DNA from: Paenibacillus sp. MMS20-IR301
Lineage (GTDB): Bacteria > Bacillota > Bacilli > Paenibacillales > Paenibacillaceae
Length of the DNA stretch: 64,000 nt
NCBI RefSeq assembly: GCF_032302195.1
Contig: NZ_CP135275.1
Coordinates: 6,797,501 to 6,861,500 of the forward strand
Direction: 5' to 3'
Below the pieces are notes generated by a model. That model was not told the DNA's origin. It saw nothing but the letters and a program-made list of their open reading frames with translations, and searched no databases. The translations under genes were made by a program, and so were the position numbers. Below are positions 18,610 to 27,664 of the stretch, piece after piece (within the stretch, counting starts at the first letter, position 1; every line of letters starts with the position of its first letter).

Positions 18610-20847
18610 CTACGTGCTTACATGCTTCGAGCGGCGGTAATCGGTAGGTGTCGTGCCGAAGCTGCGCTTGAACATCCGGTGCAGATAGGAGCTGCTGGTG
18701 AAGCCGCAGCGCTCGGCGATGGTGGTTACCGGCAGGTCGGTGTTCTCCAGCAGGGAGCATACCTCGCGCAGCCGTACCTCCAGGATGACATCGACGATGC
18801 TGTTCATGGTCTGCTGCTTGTAGAGGCGGCTGATATAGATCGGCGACATATCAAGCTCATCGGCGAGCTGGTTGAGGCTTAGATTGGGCTTCATGTACGA
18901 TTCGCTGATTTTCTGGTTAATCAGGCAGATCAGGTCATGCTGCTTGGTATTTTTTTTGTCAGCCAGCTGGTCGCGTATATTGTTGAAGAGGGCGGAGAAG
19001 GCCTCCTCCAGCTCGGTTACGGTCTCGATTGAATCCAGGCAAGGCAGGCCGGTAAATCCGTCATTTTGTAAACGGTTACGTTTCTGTACAGCTGCAACGA
19101 TCTCCCGTACGGTCACGCTCAGTCTGGATACAGCCAGCTGTACCGTCTGGAAGGGATACCCCTCCGTCTCCCGGATAATGCTGCTGAACTGTTCGGCGGC
19201 ATCCTCCAGTTTCCCGCTCAGCAGTGCGTCGGCCAGCTTCTTCTCCCTGTCGGTAGGATAATGGTAATTGCCGGACTCCCGGATGCAGACATCCCGGGCG
19301 TTAATTATACAGCCATGTCCATAGAACAGGCGGTGCTCCGAAGCTTCCCTGACCTGCTTGTAGAGCTGGTGCAGCTGGTCTGCGTTGCGGTCGATGTGGC
19401 TGTAGGTGAGGGTGAGGCTGATTTTCAAATAATCGGAACAGGCCTGCTGGATCTGCCGGAGCAGCGCCTCGATCAGTCCCGTATCTGTGTACTCTACAGG
19501 ATCAATTATGTTCAGCAGCACCAGGATGCCGTCATCGTTCATGTCTACAGTCTCCACGCGGTAGGTCTGGCCGCATATCTCCGAGGCGATATTCATAATG
19601 GCGAACTTGGAGGCCAGCAGATAGGAGGAACGGGCTTCCCTGAATTCTTTGTAATGATCTATTCTGAGCAGAATCAGGCGGTAATCATCATTGAAGGTGA
19701 AATGAATCCCGAGCTGGCGCAGCTTATCCATCTGCTGGATGGATTGCAGGGGCTTCAGGCCGAGAATCAGATCGCGCAGTGTATTTTGCCGGATCATGAA
19801 CATGCTGTCGCGCTTCTCGGTTTCGAGAATATTCATCTCACTGACAATCCGGTCGATCGGCAGATAGAGGCTTCTGGACATGAGCCAGGAGAGGGCAATA
19901 CCGCCCACCAGAATAAGCGCGGCAATCAGCAGGGTGGCATTCCGGATGTTATTGGTCTGCTCCATGATGGTGTTATAAGGCGTAATCCGCACATACTGCC
20001 AGTCTAAGTCATCCGGCGCCGTATAGGAGATCAGCGAATTCACGCCGCCGAAGGAGTCGATGAAATACCCCGCATCGCGGCCCTTGATCCGCTGCTGAAT
20101 CCAGCCGGATTCCTCCCGGGACAGCTCCTGCTGCTCCAGGCTGTTGCCGGAGAGGAAGGCGCCCTGATCCGCAAGAATAAATGTAGCACTCTTAGAATCT
20201 ACCGAACTGGTAATTTCCTTGTTGATCCAGGGTGCAGAAATATTCACGATGACGGCAGAATTGATGGTCCGGTCCCAGCCGATAGCATCCAGGCACAAAA
20301 AAGTATAAGCCCGAACCTGGTCATTCTCCCTCGCGCCATTAGAGTAGACTCTGGGGATCGGCGTGAAAGCCTTATAGTCCTGGTAATGACCCAGTATATC
20401 CAGAATGGGCTTATCCACCAGCTCCTGCTCGGTAAACACACCGTTCTGGCCATGGGAGGAGGCGATGTAAATCTGCCCGCTTTTGGGATTATACACATAG
20501 ATGGATTCAATATAAGGCATAGAGCTTAAGTAATTGCCCAGCTCGGACATGGCAGCCGTGACATCATAAATATCGGGCTTATCGTAGAAAACAATTTTGG
20601 AAATCGTGCTGTTGCGGTAGATTTGAAAAGAAAGTGACTGTGCAGCATCGGTCATATTGACGACTTCCCTGCTAGTCTGTGTGAGGTTGCTGAGGTCGGA
20701 GCGGAACGCCTGCTTTTTTTCCACCCCGATGTAGTAGTTGTAATAAATGATGGTGGAGACCAGAAAAGTTAAGGAAACGCAAAGCGTAATACTGATCAAT
20801 AATCTGCTGTACAGCGCTCTCTGATTGCCGATCTTGTTCCGTCTCAT
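18610..20847 (-). CDS. Membrane-anchored AraC family regulator with extracellular sensor
   Basis: A 745-residue one-component sensor. A membrane helix at about 15-40 and another at about 300-325 bracket an extracellular Cache-like domain of about 260 residues. A HAMP-like linker and cytoplasmic region follow, ending in an AraC DNA-binding domain (about 640-740; LNQLADELDMSPIYISRLYK and VTTIAERCGFTSSSYLHRMF). Such regulators in Paenibacillus sit beside Lpl transporters and switch them on when the oligosaccharide or its binding protein is sensed outside. It is convergent with the Lpl operon. The ribosome binding site AGGGGGC is modest. Confidence 0.9.
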   Translation of the reverse strand: MRRNKIGNQRALYSRLLISITLCVSLTFLVSTIIYYNYYIGVEKKQAFRSDLSNLTQTSREVVNMTDAAQSLSFQIYRNSTISKIVFYDKPDIYDVTAAMSELGNYLSSMPYIESIYVYNPKSGQIYIASSHGQNGVFTEQELVDKPILDILGHYQDYKAFTPIPRVYSNGARENDQVRAYTFLCLDAIGWDRTINSAVIVNISAPWINKEITSSVDSKSATFILADQGAFLSGNSLEQQELSREESGWIQQRIKGRDAGYFIDSFGGVNSLISYTAPDDLDWQYVRITPYNTIMEQTNNIRNATLLIAALILVGGIALSWLMSRSLYLPIDRIVSEMNILETEKRDSMFMIRQNTLRDLILGLKPLQSIQQMDKLRQLGIHFTFNDDYRLILLRIDHYKEFREARSSYLLASKFAIMNIASEICGQTYRVETVDMNDDGILVLLNIIDPVEYTDTGLIEALLRQIQQACSDYLKISLTLTYSHIDRNADQLHQLYKQVREASEHRLFYGHGCIINARDVCIRESGNYHYPTDREKKLADALLSGKLEDAAEQFSSIIRETEGYPFQTVQLAVSRLSVTVREIVAAVQKRNRLQNDGFTGLPCLDSIETVTELEEAFSALFNNIRDQLADKKNTKQHDLICLINQKISESYMKPNLSLNQLADELDMSPIYISRLYKQQTMNSIVDVILEVRLREVCSLLENTDLPVTTIAERCGFTSSSYLHRMFKRSFGTTPTDYRRSKHVST

Positions 20848-21058
20848 AAGCAGCCCCCTGATTCACTGTGTACTCTGGCGTTACCGGCCTGATCTATATT
20901 GTTCATAGTACGATTATAAGCTTCAGGCCATGAACAGGACAGTAGAGCAAGGTTACAACAGTGAACAGGATGAAGAATCCGGCAGTGAACAAATACAATA
21001 TCTGTGTACAAAAGCTACATGCAGCGCTGAAGATTAACGGTAAGGAGTATCACGGTCA

Positions 21059-21685
21059 TTACAGGGCAACGCCTGAGTCCGGTTCAGTGATCTGCATCAG
21101 CAGCGGGGTGACCTTGTAGCCGTTGACCGGGGCCAGATCCTGCGAGCAGGAGGAGAGGGCGGCGATTACATCTGTCAAAGCCAGTAGGGCGACATAATCA
21201 CCGGGCCGGGAGAGCGGCTCTTCAATTACGTAGTCGAGATTCTCGTCCAGTGCATTGTTCATGAACCAGTTGATGGGGTCCGGCAGCTCCTTATGGCCCA
21301 GCTGATATTTGTGAAGCGCCTTCTGCAGGTTATCATGGCAGTTCGGATGCTCCTCCAGCCCGAAGTCAACTTTATACCGGTAATAGTCGCAGGCCGGAAA
21401 AAAGAAATCATGTCTGCCCACCGTATCCATCGTCAGCTGCATCAGCGGCCGGCGGCGGTTGCTGTAGAGGCCGTCGCCGGGCTTCAGCCGGATGCTGCTG
21501 AGCGAGGCCCGCATATGTACGGGAGAGACATGCTCGTCAGGGTCAGCGGCATTGTAGCAGACGAAATCGCCGACCTGCTTGCCTTCGGTATCGATGATGT
21601 AGAGCGTCTGGCCTTTACGCACAAGTGCACTTCTGCCTTCGTAGGCGGGAACGAAAATTTCTTCGACTATTCTTCCTTTGGTCAT
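21059..21685 (-). CDS. DUF1989 (urea carboxylase-associated family) protein
   Basis: A 208-residue protein of the DUF1989 family, recognised from the GKQVGDFVCYNAADPDE, RRRPLMQLTMDTVGRHD and CHDNLQKAL blocks with conserved His, Asp and Cys residues. Family members accompany urea and guanidine carboxylases, and some act in carboxyguanidine deimination. Here it ends the microcompartment operon after the cyclase-family gene, with a 25-base gap and AGGTG before the ATG. A role in handling a nitrogen-rich purine breakdown product is inference. Confidence 0.8.
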   Translation of the reverse strand: MTKGRIVEEIFVPAYEGRSALVRKGQTLYIIDTEGKQVGDFVCYNAADPDEHVSPVHMRASLSSIRLKPGDGLYSNRRRPLMQLTMDTVGRHDFFFPACDYYRYKVDFGLEEHPNCHDNLQKALHKYQLGHKELPDPINWFMNNALDENLDYVIEEPLSRPGDYVALLALTDVIAALSSCSQDLAPVNGYKVTPLLMQITEPDSGVAL

Positions 21686-21710
21686 GATCCAGTCACCTGC
21701 CTTCTATAGT

Positions 21711-22394
21711 TTATTCGATGAATACCGCGACAGCGCGGACTGGAGAGCCGGTGCCCCGGCGGATCCGGAGCGGCAGCCCGAAATACAGGAACCGCTTCTG
21801 GGCGATCAGATGCAGGTTGCAGAGGTTCTCGGTGTTGGTCATCCGGTATTCCCGGCAGATCAGATGTCCGGAGAACAACGGGTCGAGCGGATTGTCGATG
21901 GAGGGTGCATCAATGCCGATATTAATAATTCCCTGCTTCGCCAGCCATCCGGCAGCCTCGTAATCCAGCCCGGCATACCGGGTCAGCCATTCTTCGCTGC
22001 CGTAAGCGCGGTTATAATGACCGGTATAGAGCAGTACAATATCGCCTTTATCCAGATGGAGATGATCCTTGTGCAGCGCCTGTTCCAGGTCATAGCGGGT
22101 AATATAGGCATCCGGTGAGATGTGGGACAGGTCCAGGCAGACAGCCGGTCCGTAAAAATACTCCAGCGGCATCTCATCAATCGTCGGCCCGAGCGGATCG
22201 TATTCGTATATGGCATCGCTGTGGGTGGGACCGTGTTCGTTAATCAGCAGATTATTGGTGGCGAACTCGAAGCCGAGCCTGCTCTTGCTCTCGGCATGGC
22301 TCATATTGGGAAAGATCATCGTCTTCTGATGGGGCGGGAATACCGGCATGCCCTGATAGATTTCCTGGGACAGATCTATGACTTGAATACCCAT
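21711..22394 (-). CDS. Cyclase/kynurenine formamidase-like metal hydrolase
   Basis: A 227-residue member of the cyclase family (PF04199). The metal-binding region reads INEHGPTHSDAIYEYDP, equivalent to the HxGTHxDAP motif, with GxD and SIDN-type blocks towards the C terminus. Family members hydrolyse amides or cyclic amides. Start ATG 22394 has AAAGGAG seven to eight bases upstream; an open frame continues 24 codons further without a ribosome binding site. It lies between adenine deaminase and DUF1989 in the same operon, so it probably acts on a purine-derived amide or ureide. Confidence 0.82.
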   Translation of the reverse strand: MGIQVIDLSQEIYQGMPVFPPHQKTMIFPNMSHAESKSRLGFEFATNNLLINEHGPTHSDAIYEYDPLGPTIDEMPLEYFYGPAVCLDLSHISPDAYITRYDLEQALHKDHLHLDKGDIVLLYTGHYNRAYGSEEWLTRYAGLDYEAAGWLAKQGIINIGIDAPSIDNPLDPLFSGHLICREYRMTNTENLCNLHLIAQKRFLYFGLPLRIRRGTGSPVRAVAVFIE

Positions 22395-22434
22395 GGGATG
22401 GCTCCTTTCTAATTCAGAAAAAGGGTAAACGGTA

Positions 22435-24249
22435 CTAGGCGAGCGGCGGCAGTACGGTGAAGGCATCGGCGTCGATCAGGCCGATATCGGTGATTTTCCA
22501 GGCCGGGCTGGTGACGAGTGAGAGGAAGGAGAGATGCATGAACGGCACATGCAGGGTGCAGCCCAGCTCCTCACGGGCCAGCCGGTGCAGCTCGCTGATT
22601 CTTGCGCTCATCTCTTTGCCGGTCAGCTCATCGGTCATCAGCCCGCCGATCCGCAGCGGCAGATCACCGACGACCTTGCCGCCTTCAATCATGGCAATGC
22701 CGCCGTCCATGGCGATGACCCGGTTGACGGCTGTTACCATATCGGCATAATTGGTGCCGGTGACGATGATGTTATGCGTGTCGTGGGCCACGCTTTCGGC
22801 AATGGCGCCTGCCTTAAGCTGCATGCCGCGGACGAAGGTTTTGCCGATCTTACCGCTGCGGCCATGCCGCTCTACCACAAGCAGGGGCAAGAGATCCTCC
22901 TGAACGGAAGGCTGCACAACACCATCCTGCACGGTAGCGGTATAAATGCCGGAACCGGTCAGGTTCTGGTCCGGAATGACCTCGATGGCGCGGATACGGA
23001 CTGTTCCGCTGGCACCTTCCGCAGAGAGCTGCAGGTCAGCGAGCTTAACCGGTTTCCGCTTGACCGACTTTTTCACGGATTCGGGATAGATATAGGAGGG
23101 AATCTCGCGTGTCAGCTCACCTTCGCTGGCAACCTTGACTCCGCTGATGTACACCCCGGCAATGGTCATTTGCACCAGGTCGCTGATTACGGCAATGTCG
23201 GCTTTTTTGCCCGGAGCGAGTACTCCGATATCCTGAAAGCCGAAATGAGCGGCCGGATTGATAGTTGCCATCTGAATGGCTTCAACCGGATCGATACCGG
23301 CGGCGATGGTCCGGCGGATGATATCGTTCATGTGGCCGTTCTTCAGCAGATCCTCCGGCACCATGTCATCCGAGACCAGAATAGCCCGCCGGGAATCCAT
23401 GCCCTCCTCGGTGATTACCCGGATGCATTCCGCCATATTGCGCTGGGAGGAGCCTTCGCGCATGAATACACTGACCCCGTAACGCAGCTTCTCCATCATT
23501 TCTTCCTTGGTTGTAGTCTCATGGCAGGAGACATGACCGCCGCCGCAGATGATATGGGCAGCCAGCTCGGGGCCCGACAGGCCGGGGGCGTTGCCCTCGA
23601 TGCTTTTGCCGATAGATTTGGCATAAGAGACGGAAGCGAGCAGATCATCGATCAGGTATGGGGCATTCCGGTAGACCGGATGGACGTTGCTGAAGCCCTG
23701 CAGCTCACCAATGCCTTGAACAAGGCCGTCTGCCAGCAGCTCCGCCATATCCTTAGAAGTGATGTCTGCACCCGCCGTCTCAAGGCCGGGCACATCAGGT
23801 GTGAGGCAAGGCACCGTAAACAGCACGCGGTTTGGCAGGGTCTTGGCTTCATCAATCATTGCTTTCATTCCGGGAACCCCGAGTACATTGCCGATCTCAT
23901 GCGGATCGGCCACCAGGGTGGTCGTTCCGGTGGGAATAGACAGCTTGGAGAATTCGGTAACGGTCAGCATTGCACTCTCGAAATGCATATGGGAGTCGAT
24001 AAAGCCGGGACTGATGAATTTGCCGCGCATGTCCTCGACCACCGTAGACGGGCCGATCAGCTTGTCGGCCTTACCGACAAGGAGAATCCGGTCGCCTGCT
24101 ACGGCAACATCTCCTTCGTAGATTTCACGGGTTATTACGTTAATGATGTAGCCGCCTTTCAGAACAAGGTCGGCCGGATGCCGGCCGGAGAGCAGGACAT
24201 CAATCATACGCCGCCGCTGGATGGCATCTTTGATCTCTGTTGTAAGCAT
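22435..24249 (-). CDS. ade: Adenine deaminase
   Basis: A 604-residue metal-dependent deaminase converting adenine to hypoxanthine and ammonia. The amidohydrolase HxH is His87/His89 (DSHMHFES), and the Ade signature DPHEIGNVLG starts at Asp115. The C-terminal adenine deaminase domain begins near residue 415. Length is normal for Ade. GGAGGAGG lies ten bases before the ATG and the EutN stop is four bases upstream, so the gene is in the BMC operon. B. subtilis Ade works in the cytosol; here the neighbours suggest encapsulation or association with the shell, but no clear terminal targeting helix was seen. Confidence 0.93.
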   Translation of the reverse strand: MLTTEIKDAIQRRRMIDVLLSGRHPADLVLKGGYIINVITREIYEGDVAVAGDRILLVGKADKLIGPSTVVEDMRGKFISPGFIDSHMHFESAMLTVTEFSKLSIPTGTTTLVADPHEIGNVLGVPGMKAMIDEAKTLPNRVLFTVPCLTPDVPGLETAGADITSKDMAELLADGLVQGIGELQGFSNVHPVYRNAPYLIDDLLASVSYAKSIGKSIEGNAPGLSGPELAAHIICGGGHVSCHETTTKEEMMEKLRYGVSVFMREGSSQRNMAECIRVITEEGMDSRRAILVSDDMVPEDLLKNGHMNDIIRRTIAAGIDPVEAIQMATINPAAHFGFQDIGVLAPGKKADIAVISDLVQMTIAGVYISGVKVASEGELTREIPSYIYPESVKKSVKRKPVKLADLQLSAEGASGTVRIRAIEVIPDQNLTGSGIYTATVQDGVVQPSVQEDLLPLLVVERHGRSGKIGKTFVRGMQLKAGAIAESVAHDTHNIIVTGTNYADMVTAVNRVIAMDGGIAMIEGGKVVGDLPLRIGGLMTDELTGKEMSARISELHRLAREELGCTLHVPFMHLSFLSLVTSPAWKITDIGLIDADAFTVLPPLA

Positions 24250-24252
24250 AGG

Positions 24253-24534
24253 CTATAAGCCTCCTCCTCTGGGACAATCTACACTATCTACAATTCCGAC
24301 AATGGCCGCATCGACTGGAGCATTCGGATGCTGCGTGGCTCTTGAAGCTACGCTGCCAACCGCGTATAGGATGGTCTCCCCGATGCCCGCGCCTACGGTG
24401 TCAACTGCAATAACCGGCTGACCCGCAGACGTATGATCAGGAAGGATGGGCTGCACAATCAGCAGCTTGGCACCAACGAGATTCTCGTCTTTACGCGTAG
24501 CCACGACGTGTCCTGTAATGATTCCCAGCTTCAT
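24253..24534 (-). CDS. BMC vertex shell protein (EutN/CcmL family)
   Basis: A 93-residue EutN/CcmL (BMC-P) protein, the pentamer that caps microcompartment vertices. It begins MKLGIITGHVVATRKDENLV and contains the family's AVDTVGAGIGE and the VGIVD ending. Start 24534 was chosen for GAGGTG eight bases upstream; 15 in-frame codons upstream were dropped. Presence of this family indicates a closed polyhedral shell. Its gene lies between the flavoprotein-like gene and ade. Confidence 0.93.
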   Translation of the reverse strand: MKLGIITGHVVATRKDENLVGAKLLIVQPILPDHTSAGQPVIAVDTVGAGIGETILYAVGSVASRATQHPNAPVDAAIVGIVDSVDCPRGGGL

Positions 24535-24550
24535 GTGATAGTCACCTCGA

Positions 24551-25309
24551 TTATTCGAATCCTGCATGGATAATTTCAATTCCGTAATGCCGGGCAGTGT
24601 CTCTGGCCAGCGGAGTAATTATGGATGGCCCGTTCAGGCGGATGGCGGTCCTGCCCAGCCCGGCAGCCCCGCGGATATCCTCTGCAGTCAGCACCTGCTT
24701 CCCGGGCGGTGCAGCACCTGCGGACACCCAGCTGCTAATGCCGGAGGGGGTAAGCAGCTTGATTCCGTAACCGGCTATAGTGGATACCATACCTTCTATT
24801 CCCGCTTTCAACAGGGGACTGGCCTGTGATAGACCCCGCTCCCCCCAGAGGTAATGGTCCGGCTGGGCTCCTAGAGTCAGAGCACCTACAGGCTTGCCGG
24901 CACATAAGGCCTCGATAATCAGCCTTACGAAGGGATGCCCGGTATCCAGCTGGACAAGCCGGGAGAGGAGGGAGAGCGAAAGTACAGGGATGAACAAGGC
25001 TTCCGCATCGGCTGATGTTGGCAGTACAGACTGCCCGGGGCGGATGAAATCATCCACTCCGGTGCAGGCGGCGAACTGTCTGGTGCTGCCCGTATCAAGC
25101 AGCGGATCATCAACCCATAAGCGCAAGCGCAGCCGGGGCTGGCCTGCACTTAAGCTGCGTACAGCGGCATACCCTTCCTCCATGCCGATAAAATGCCCGG
25201 CCAGCAGCACCAGCACCCGGGGATGATCCTCGTTTAATTGTGCCGCTCTGGAGCGGTAAGACAACCCCAGCAGGGCATTCTCAGCAAGCGTGCTATGCCG
25301 GCTGTCCAT
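24551..25309 (-). CDS. BMC-associated flavoprotein-like protein
   Basis: A 252-residue protein not assigned with certainty. The start of the fold (HPRVLVLLAGHFIGMEEG) and the pattern LFIPVLSLSLLSRLVQLDTGHPFVRLIIEALCAGKPV (split here: LFIPVLSLSLL, then FVRLIIEALCAGKPVGAL) resemble flavoproteins of the PF02441 fold found in other microcompartment loci. FMN binding and an electron-transfer or scaffold role are inference. No strong ribosome binding site precedes the ATG; the BMC-H stop is nine bases upstream, so coupling is likely. Confidence 0.55.
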   Translation of the reverse strand: MDSRHSTLAENALLGLSYRSRAAQLNEDHPRVLVLLAGHFIGMEEGYAAVRSLSAGQPRLRLRLWVDDPLLDTGSTRQFAACTGVDDFIRPGQSVLPTSADAEALFIPVLSLSLLSRLVQLDTGHPFVRLIIEALCAGKPVGALTLGAQPDHYLWGERGLSQASPLLKAGIEGMVSTIAGYGIKLLTPSGISSWVSAGAAPPGKQVLTAEDIRGAAGLGRTAIRLNGPSIITPLARDTARHYGIEIIHAGFE

Positions 25310-25317
25310 AGGAGCGC

Positions 25318-25599
25318 TTATTCAATGCCTTTGGACAGTAAGGCGCGTTCCACTTCACTGTGCGGGCGCGGAATGACATGGACAGACACCAGCTCCCCAA
25401 CCCGCTTGGCGGCTGCGGCTCCCGCATCGGTAGCGGCTTTTACCGCGCCGACATCCCCGCGGACCATAACGGTAACGAGACCGAAGCCGATCTTCTCGTA
25501 GCCACAGATCTCCACGTTGGCAGCCTTCACCATGGCGTCGGCTGCTTCGATTGCACCAACAAGCCCTTTAGTTTCAATGAGTCCAAGTGATTCTCCCAT
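25318..25599 (-). CDS. BMC-H hexameric shell protein
   Basis: A 93-residue single BMC domain of the PduA/EutM/CcmK family ([20 protein letters not shown], then [19 protein letters not shown] and [10 protein letters not shown]). Hexamers tile the shell facets and their central pore passes small metabolites. GGAGG lies nine bases before the ATG. Typical length with no extension. Confidence 0.96.
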   Translation of the reverse strand: MGESLGLIETKGLVGAIEAADAMVKAANVEICGYEKIGFGLVTVMVRGDVGAVKAATDAGAAAAKRVGELVSVHVIPRPHSEVERALLSKGIE

Positions 25600-25697
25600 A
25601 ATAAAAAACCTCCATAAGTTTAGTTGTATTCAGAAGCAGCCTGCTGTAAATTGACTGCACGGCGAGGGGACAAGGCGACGGTATATTGGCGTGGGAA

Positions 25698-26195
25698 TTA
25701 CTGCTCAGGTTCTTGATCAGCGGGGCCTGGGTCAGGATTAGAGCTGGTGCCGGAGCTGGAATCAGAGCGAGAGTCTGCGCCAGGGCTGAGATTGGGATCA
25801 GGGCTAGATTCGGGATTAGAGGCTGGGTTAGAGCCAGGATTAGAATGAGAGCCAGATCTTTGAGGCACGGCATAGCGCGAATTTGGATCCGCAACTGCTG
25901 GTTGTACAGGCTGGAAGCGGGACAGTATTTTGCTGTTCACATCTTCATGTGCCTTAGCGATAACACGGGCGGACACGACGGTGCCGATCCGCATGGCTGC
26001 CACTTTACCCGCATCCACTGCAGCACCGACTGCGGCGACATCACCGCTGAAATGAATGGTGACGCCAAGTGAACCGCCAACGCCGATGATCCTCTCAACG
26101 GCAATCAGCTGTACATCCGCCGCTTTCAGCGCTGCATCTGCTGCGGAGACGGCGGTAGTGTATCCGAGAGTTTCAATCAATCCGAGAGCCAGCAT
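25698..26195 (-). CDS. BMC-H shell protein with Ser/Asn/Pro-rich tail
   Basis: A 165-residue protein: BMC domain in residues 1-90 (MLALGLIETLGYTTAVSAAD; SGDVAAVGAAVDAGKVAAMR), then a tail of about 70 residues of low complexity rich in Ser, Asn, Pro, Asp and Gly. ATG 26195 has AGGAGG eight bases upstream; 33 codons of open frame before it were rejected. Tailed BMC-H proteins are known (EutK, PduK, CcmO relatives), but this tail matches none that I recognise. It could line the lumen or recruit cargo. Confidence 0.9.
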   Translation of the reverse strand: MLALGLIETLGYTTAVSAADAALKAADVQLIAVERIIGVGGSLGVTIHFSGDVAAVGAAVDAGKVAAMRIGTVVSARVIAKAHEDVNSKILSRFQPVQPAVADPNSRYAVPQRSGSHSNPGSNPASNPESSPDPNLSPGADSRSDSSSGTSSNPDPGPADQEPEQ

Positions 26196-26374
26196 GTTCA
26201 GCTCCTCCTTTGTAAATTCTCCTTCGCAGTACGCGTTAAGGCAAAGTGATACGGACAGCCCGCCCAAGGTTAAAGTCAATCCGTTCAAAGTCAATCAATT
26301 CAAAGTCATCAGCTCAAAGAAATTCGGCTCAAAGTTATTCTGTGAATTCAGCTTGCCGGGTATAGAGCTTATTA

Positions 26375-27664
26375 TTATTTATCTGTGAGCTCTGTTAAGG
26401 CGGGTAAAACAGCAGCCAGCTCTGCGTCAGACCCGCTGAGTATGCAGTAGCTGCGCTCTGCACGAAGACTCAGGCTTGTGCCCGGGCAGCTGACGAGCAG
26501 CCGCTCTGCGCAGCCGAGGCTATTCCAGCGTGAAGCGGCATCGATGACGGCGATGGCATCCTGCTGGCCGGCAGCCAGATGCCGCCGCAGCAGAGGGCCC
26601 GGCTGCAGACTGGAGTAACCCCGGATCTGCCGGATGGAATCGCGCTGCAGAGCTCCGGCCAGTTCTGTCAGCAGGCGGGCCAGCAAGCCGGCATCGTTGC
26701 TGAGCAGCAGCAACTCGAACCCGCCGCTGCTGCCGCCCCACTGGACATCTGCTTCCAGTGCGGGATTCGCGGCCAGCAGCGCCTCTACGGCGAACAGCTG
26801 GCCCGGATGGCTGGCTGGAGCGCTCAGCACACCGGCTGAGCTATAGCCGCGGCCCGCAGTGCCCAGCACCGGGCGGAGCCTGCTGCTGATTACAGGGAAC
26901 AGCCAGGCATCCAGTGTTTCATCCCGGAGCAGTGGGAGCGGGCTGTCCGGTGAAGTGTTGCCCTGGCCGTATACTGCGACCGGCGGAACCGGAATCCCTC
27001 TGAAGTGGCTGGCCTCCGGGCAGCTGTCTTGCCGGCAGAGGCGATCTCCTGCCGGATGCCCGGGGCTGTGCACCTGCGCAAGACCGCCCGCACAAGTTGC
27101 AGGCGGGCAGGAAGCGTCGCCGGAAGCGGCAGGCTGCGCAAGCCCGTCAGGCAGTGAGCGCAAGAGCAGTGGGGACAGACAGCGCTCGGCGAAGCTCTGT
27201 GTATTCCCGGAAGCCGGCCCGGCCGGGGCAGGCAGGGTTGCTGCGTCTCCTGAGGGCCGCTCAGGTGAGCGGCTCCCGGTTTGCAGCTGTGCAGCATCCA
27301 GCGAATGGGTGTCGTACGACGAGCCGGGCAAACCGGGCCAGCCGAGCGGGGCCAGCCGCTTCGAGGCCTGCTCCTTCTGGTAGTTGATCCGCTTGATTCC
27401 GCCGTTAGGCTTGAGGCAATCCCCAGGCTTCACGCATGTGCTTAGGCAGTCCGCTTTGCTGTCCGGCGAATAGAGATGGCCGACTGGAGAGAGTGCAGGA
27501 GCGTGAGCTGAATCGGAACTGGCGGCTGGTGCGTGAACGGGAGCATGTGCTGAAGCAGAAATTCCAGCTGGAACGTGAGCCGTAGCCGGACTTGCAGCGG
27601 CGGAAGGAGTAGTGCGATTCCGCTCCAGAACCTCAGTAACTATGCTCTTCATGAAATCAGACAG
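26375..27664 (-). CDS. Putative divergent trimeric shell protein with long disordered N-terminal region
   Basis: About 429 residues. Residues 1-18 (SDFMKSIVTEVLERN) look like an amphipathic encapsulation helix. About residues 20-235 are low-complexity, Pro/Ala/Ser/Gly-rich with scattered Cys. The last 190 residues read like two weak BMC-like halves (FAVEALLAANPALEADVQWG ... LLLLSNDAGLLARLLTELA; AIAVIDAAS ... YCILSGSDAELAAVLPAL), in the manner of EutL/BMC-T. AGGAGG sits nine bases before an in-frame CTG at 27664, while the first ATG (27652) is 21 bases away, so a CTG start is suspected. Identity is inference; another BMC-associated protein is possible. Confidence 0.5.
   Translation of the reverse strand: MSDFMKSIVTEVLERNRTTPSAAASPATAHVPAGISASAHAPVHAPAASSDSAHAPALSPVGHLYSPDSKADCLSTCVKPGDCLKPNGGIKRINYQKEQASKRLAPLGWPGLPGSSYDTHSLDAAQLQTGSRSPERPSGDAATLPAPAGPASGNTQSFAERCLSPLLLRSLPDGLAQPAASGDASCPPATCAGGLAQVHSPGHPAGDRLCRQDSCPEASHFRGIPVPPVAVYGQGNTSPDSPLPLLRDETLDAWLFPVISSRLRPVLGTAGRGYSSAGVLSAPASHPGQLFAVEALLAANPALEADVQWGGSSGGFELLLLSNDAGLLARLLTELAGALQRDSIRQIRGYSSLQPGPLLRRHLAAGQQDAIAVIDAASRWNSLGCAERLLVSCPGTSLSLRAERSYCILSGSDAELAAVLPALTELTDK

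Noticed and set aside
22534..24258. 574-codon open frame on the plus strand over adenine deaminase
   Set aside because: Antisense shadow of ade, caused by codon bias in a GC-rich gene. No ribosome binding site.
27097..27387. Plus-strand open frames inside the 26.4-27.7 kb BMC gene
   Set aside because: They are short and lack ribosome binding sites. The minus frame is longer, lies in operon order and ends in a BMC-like region.
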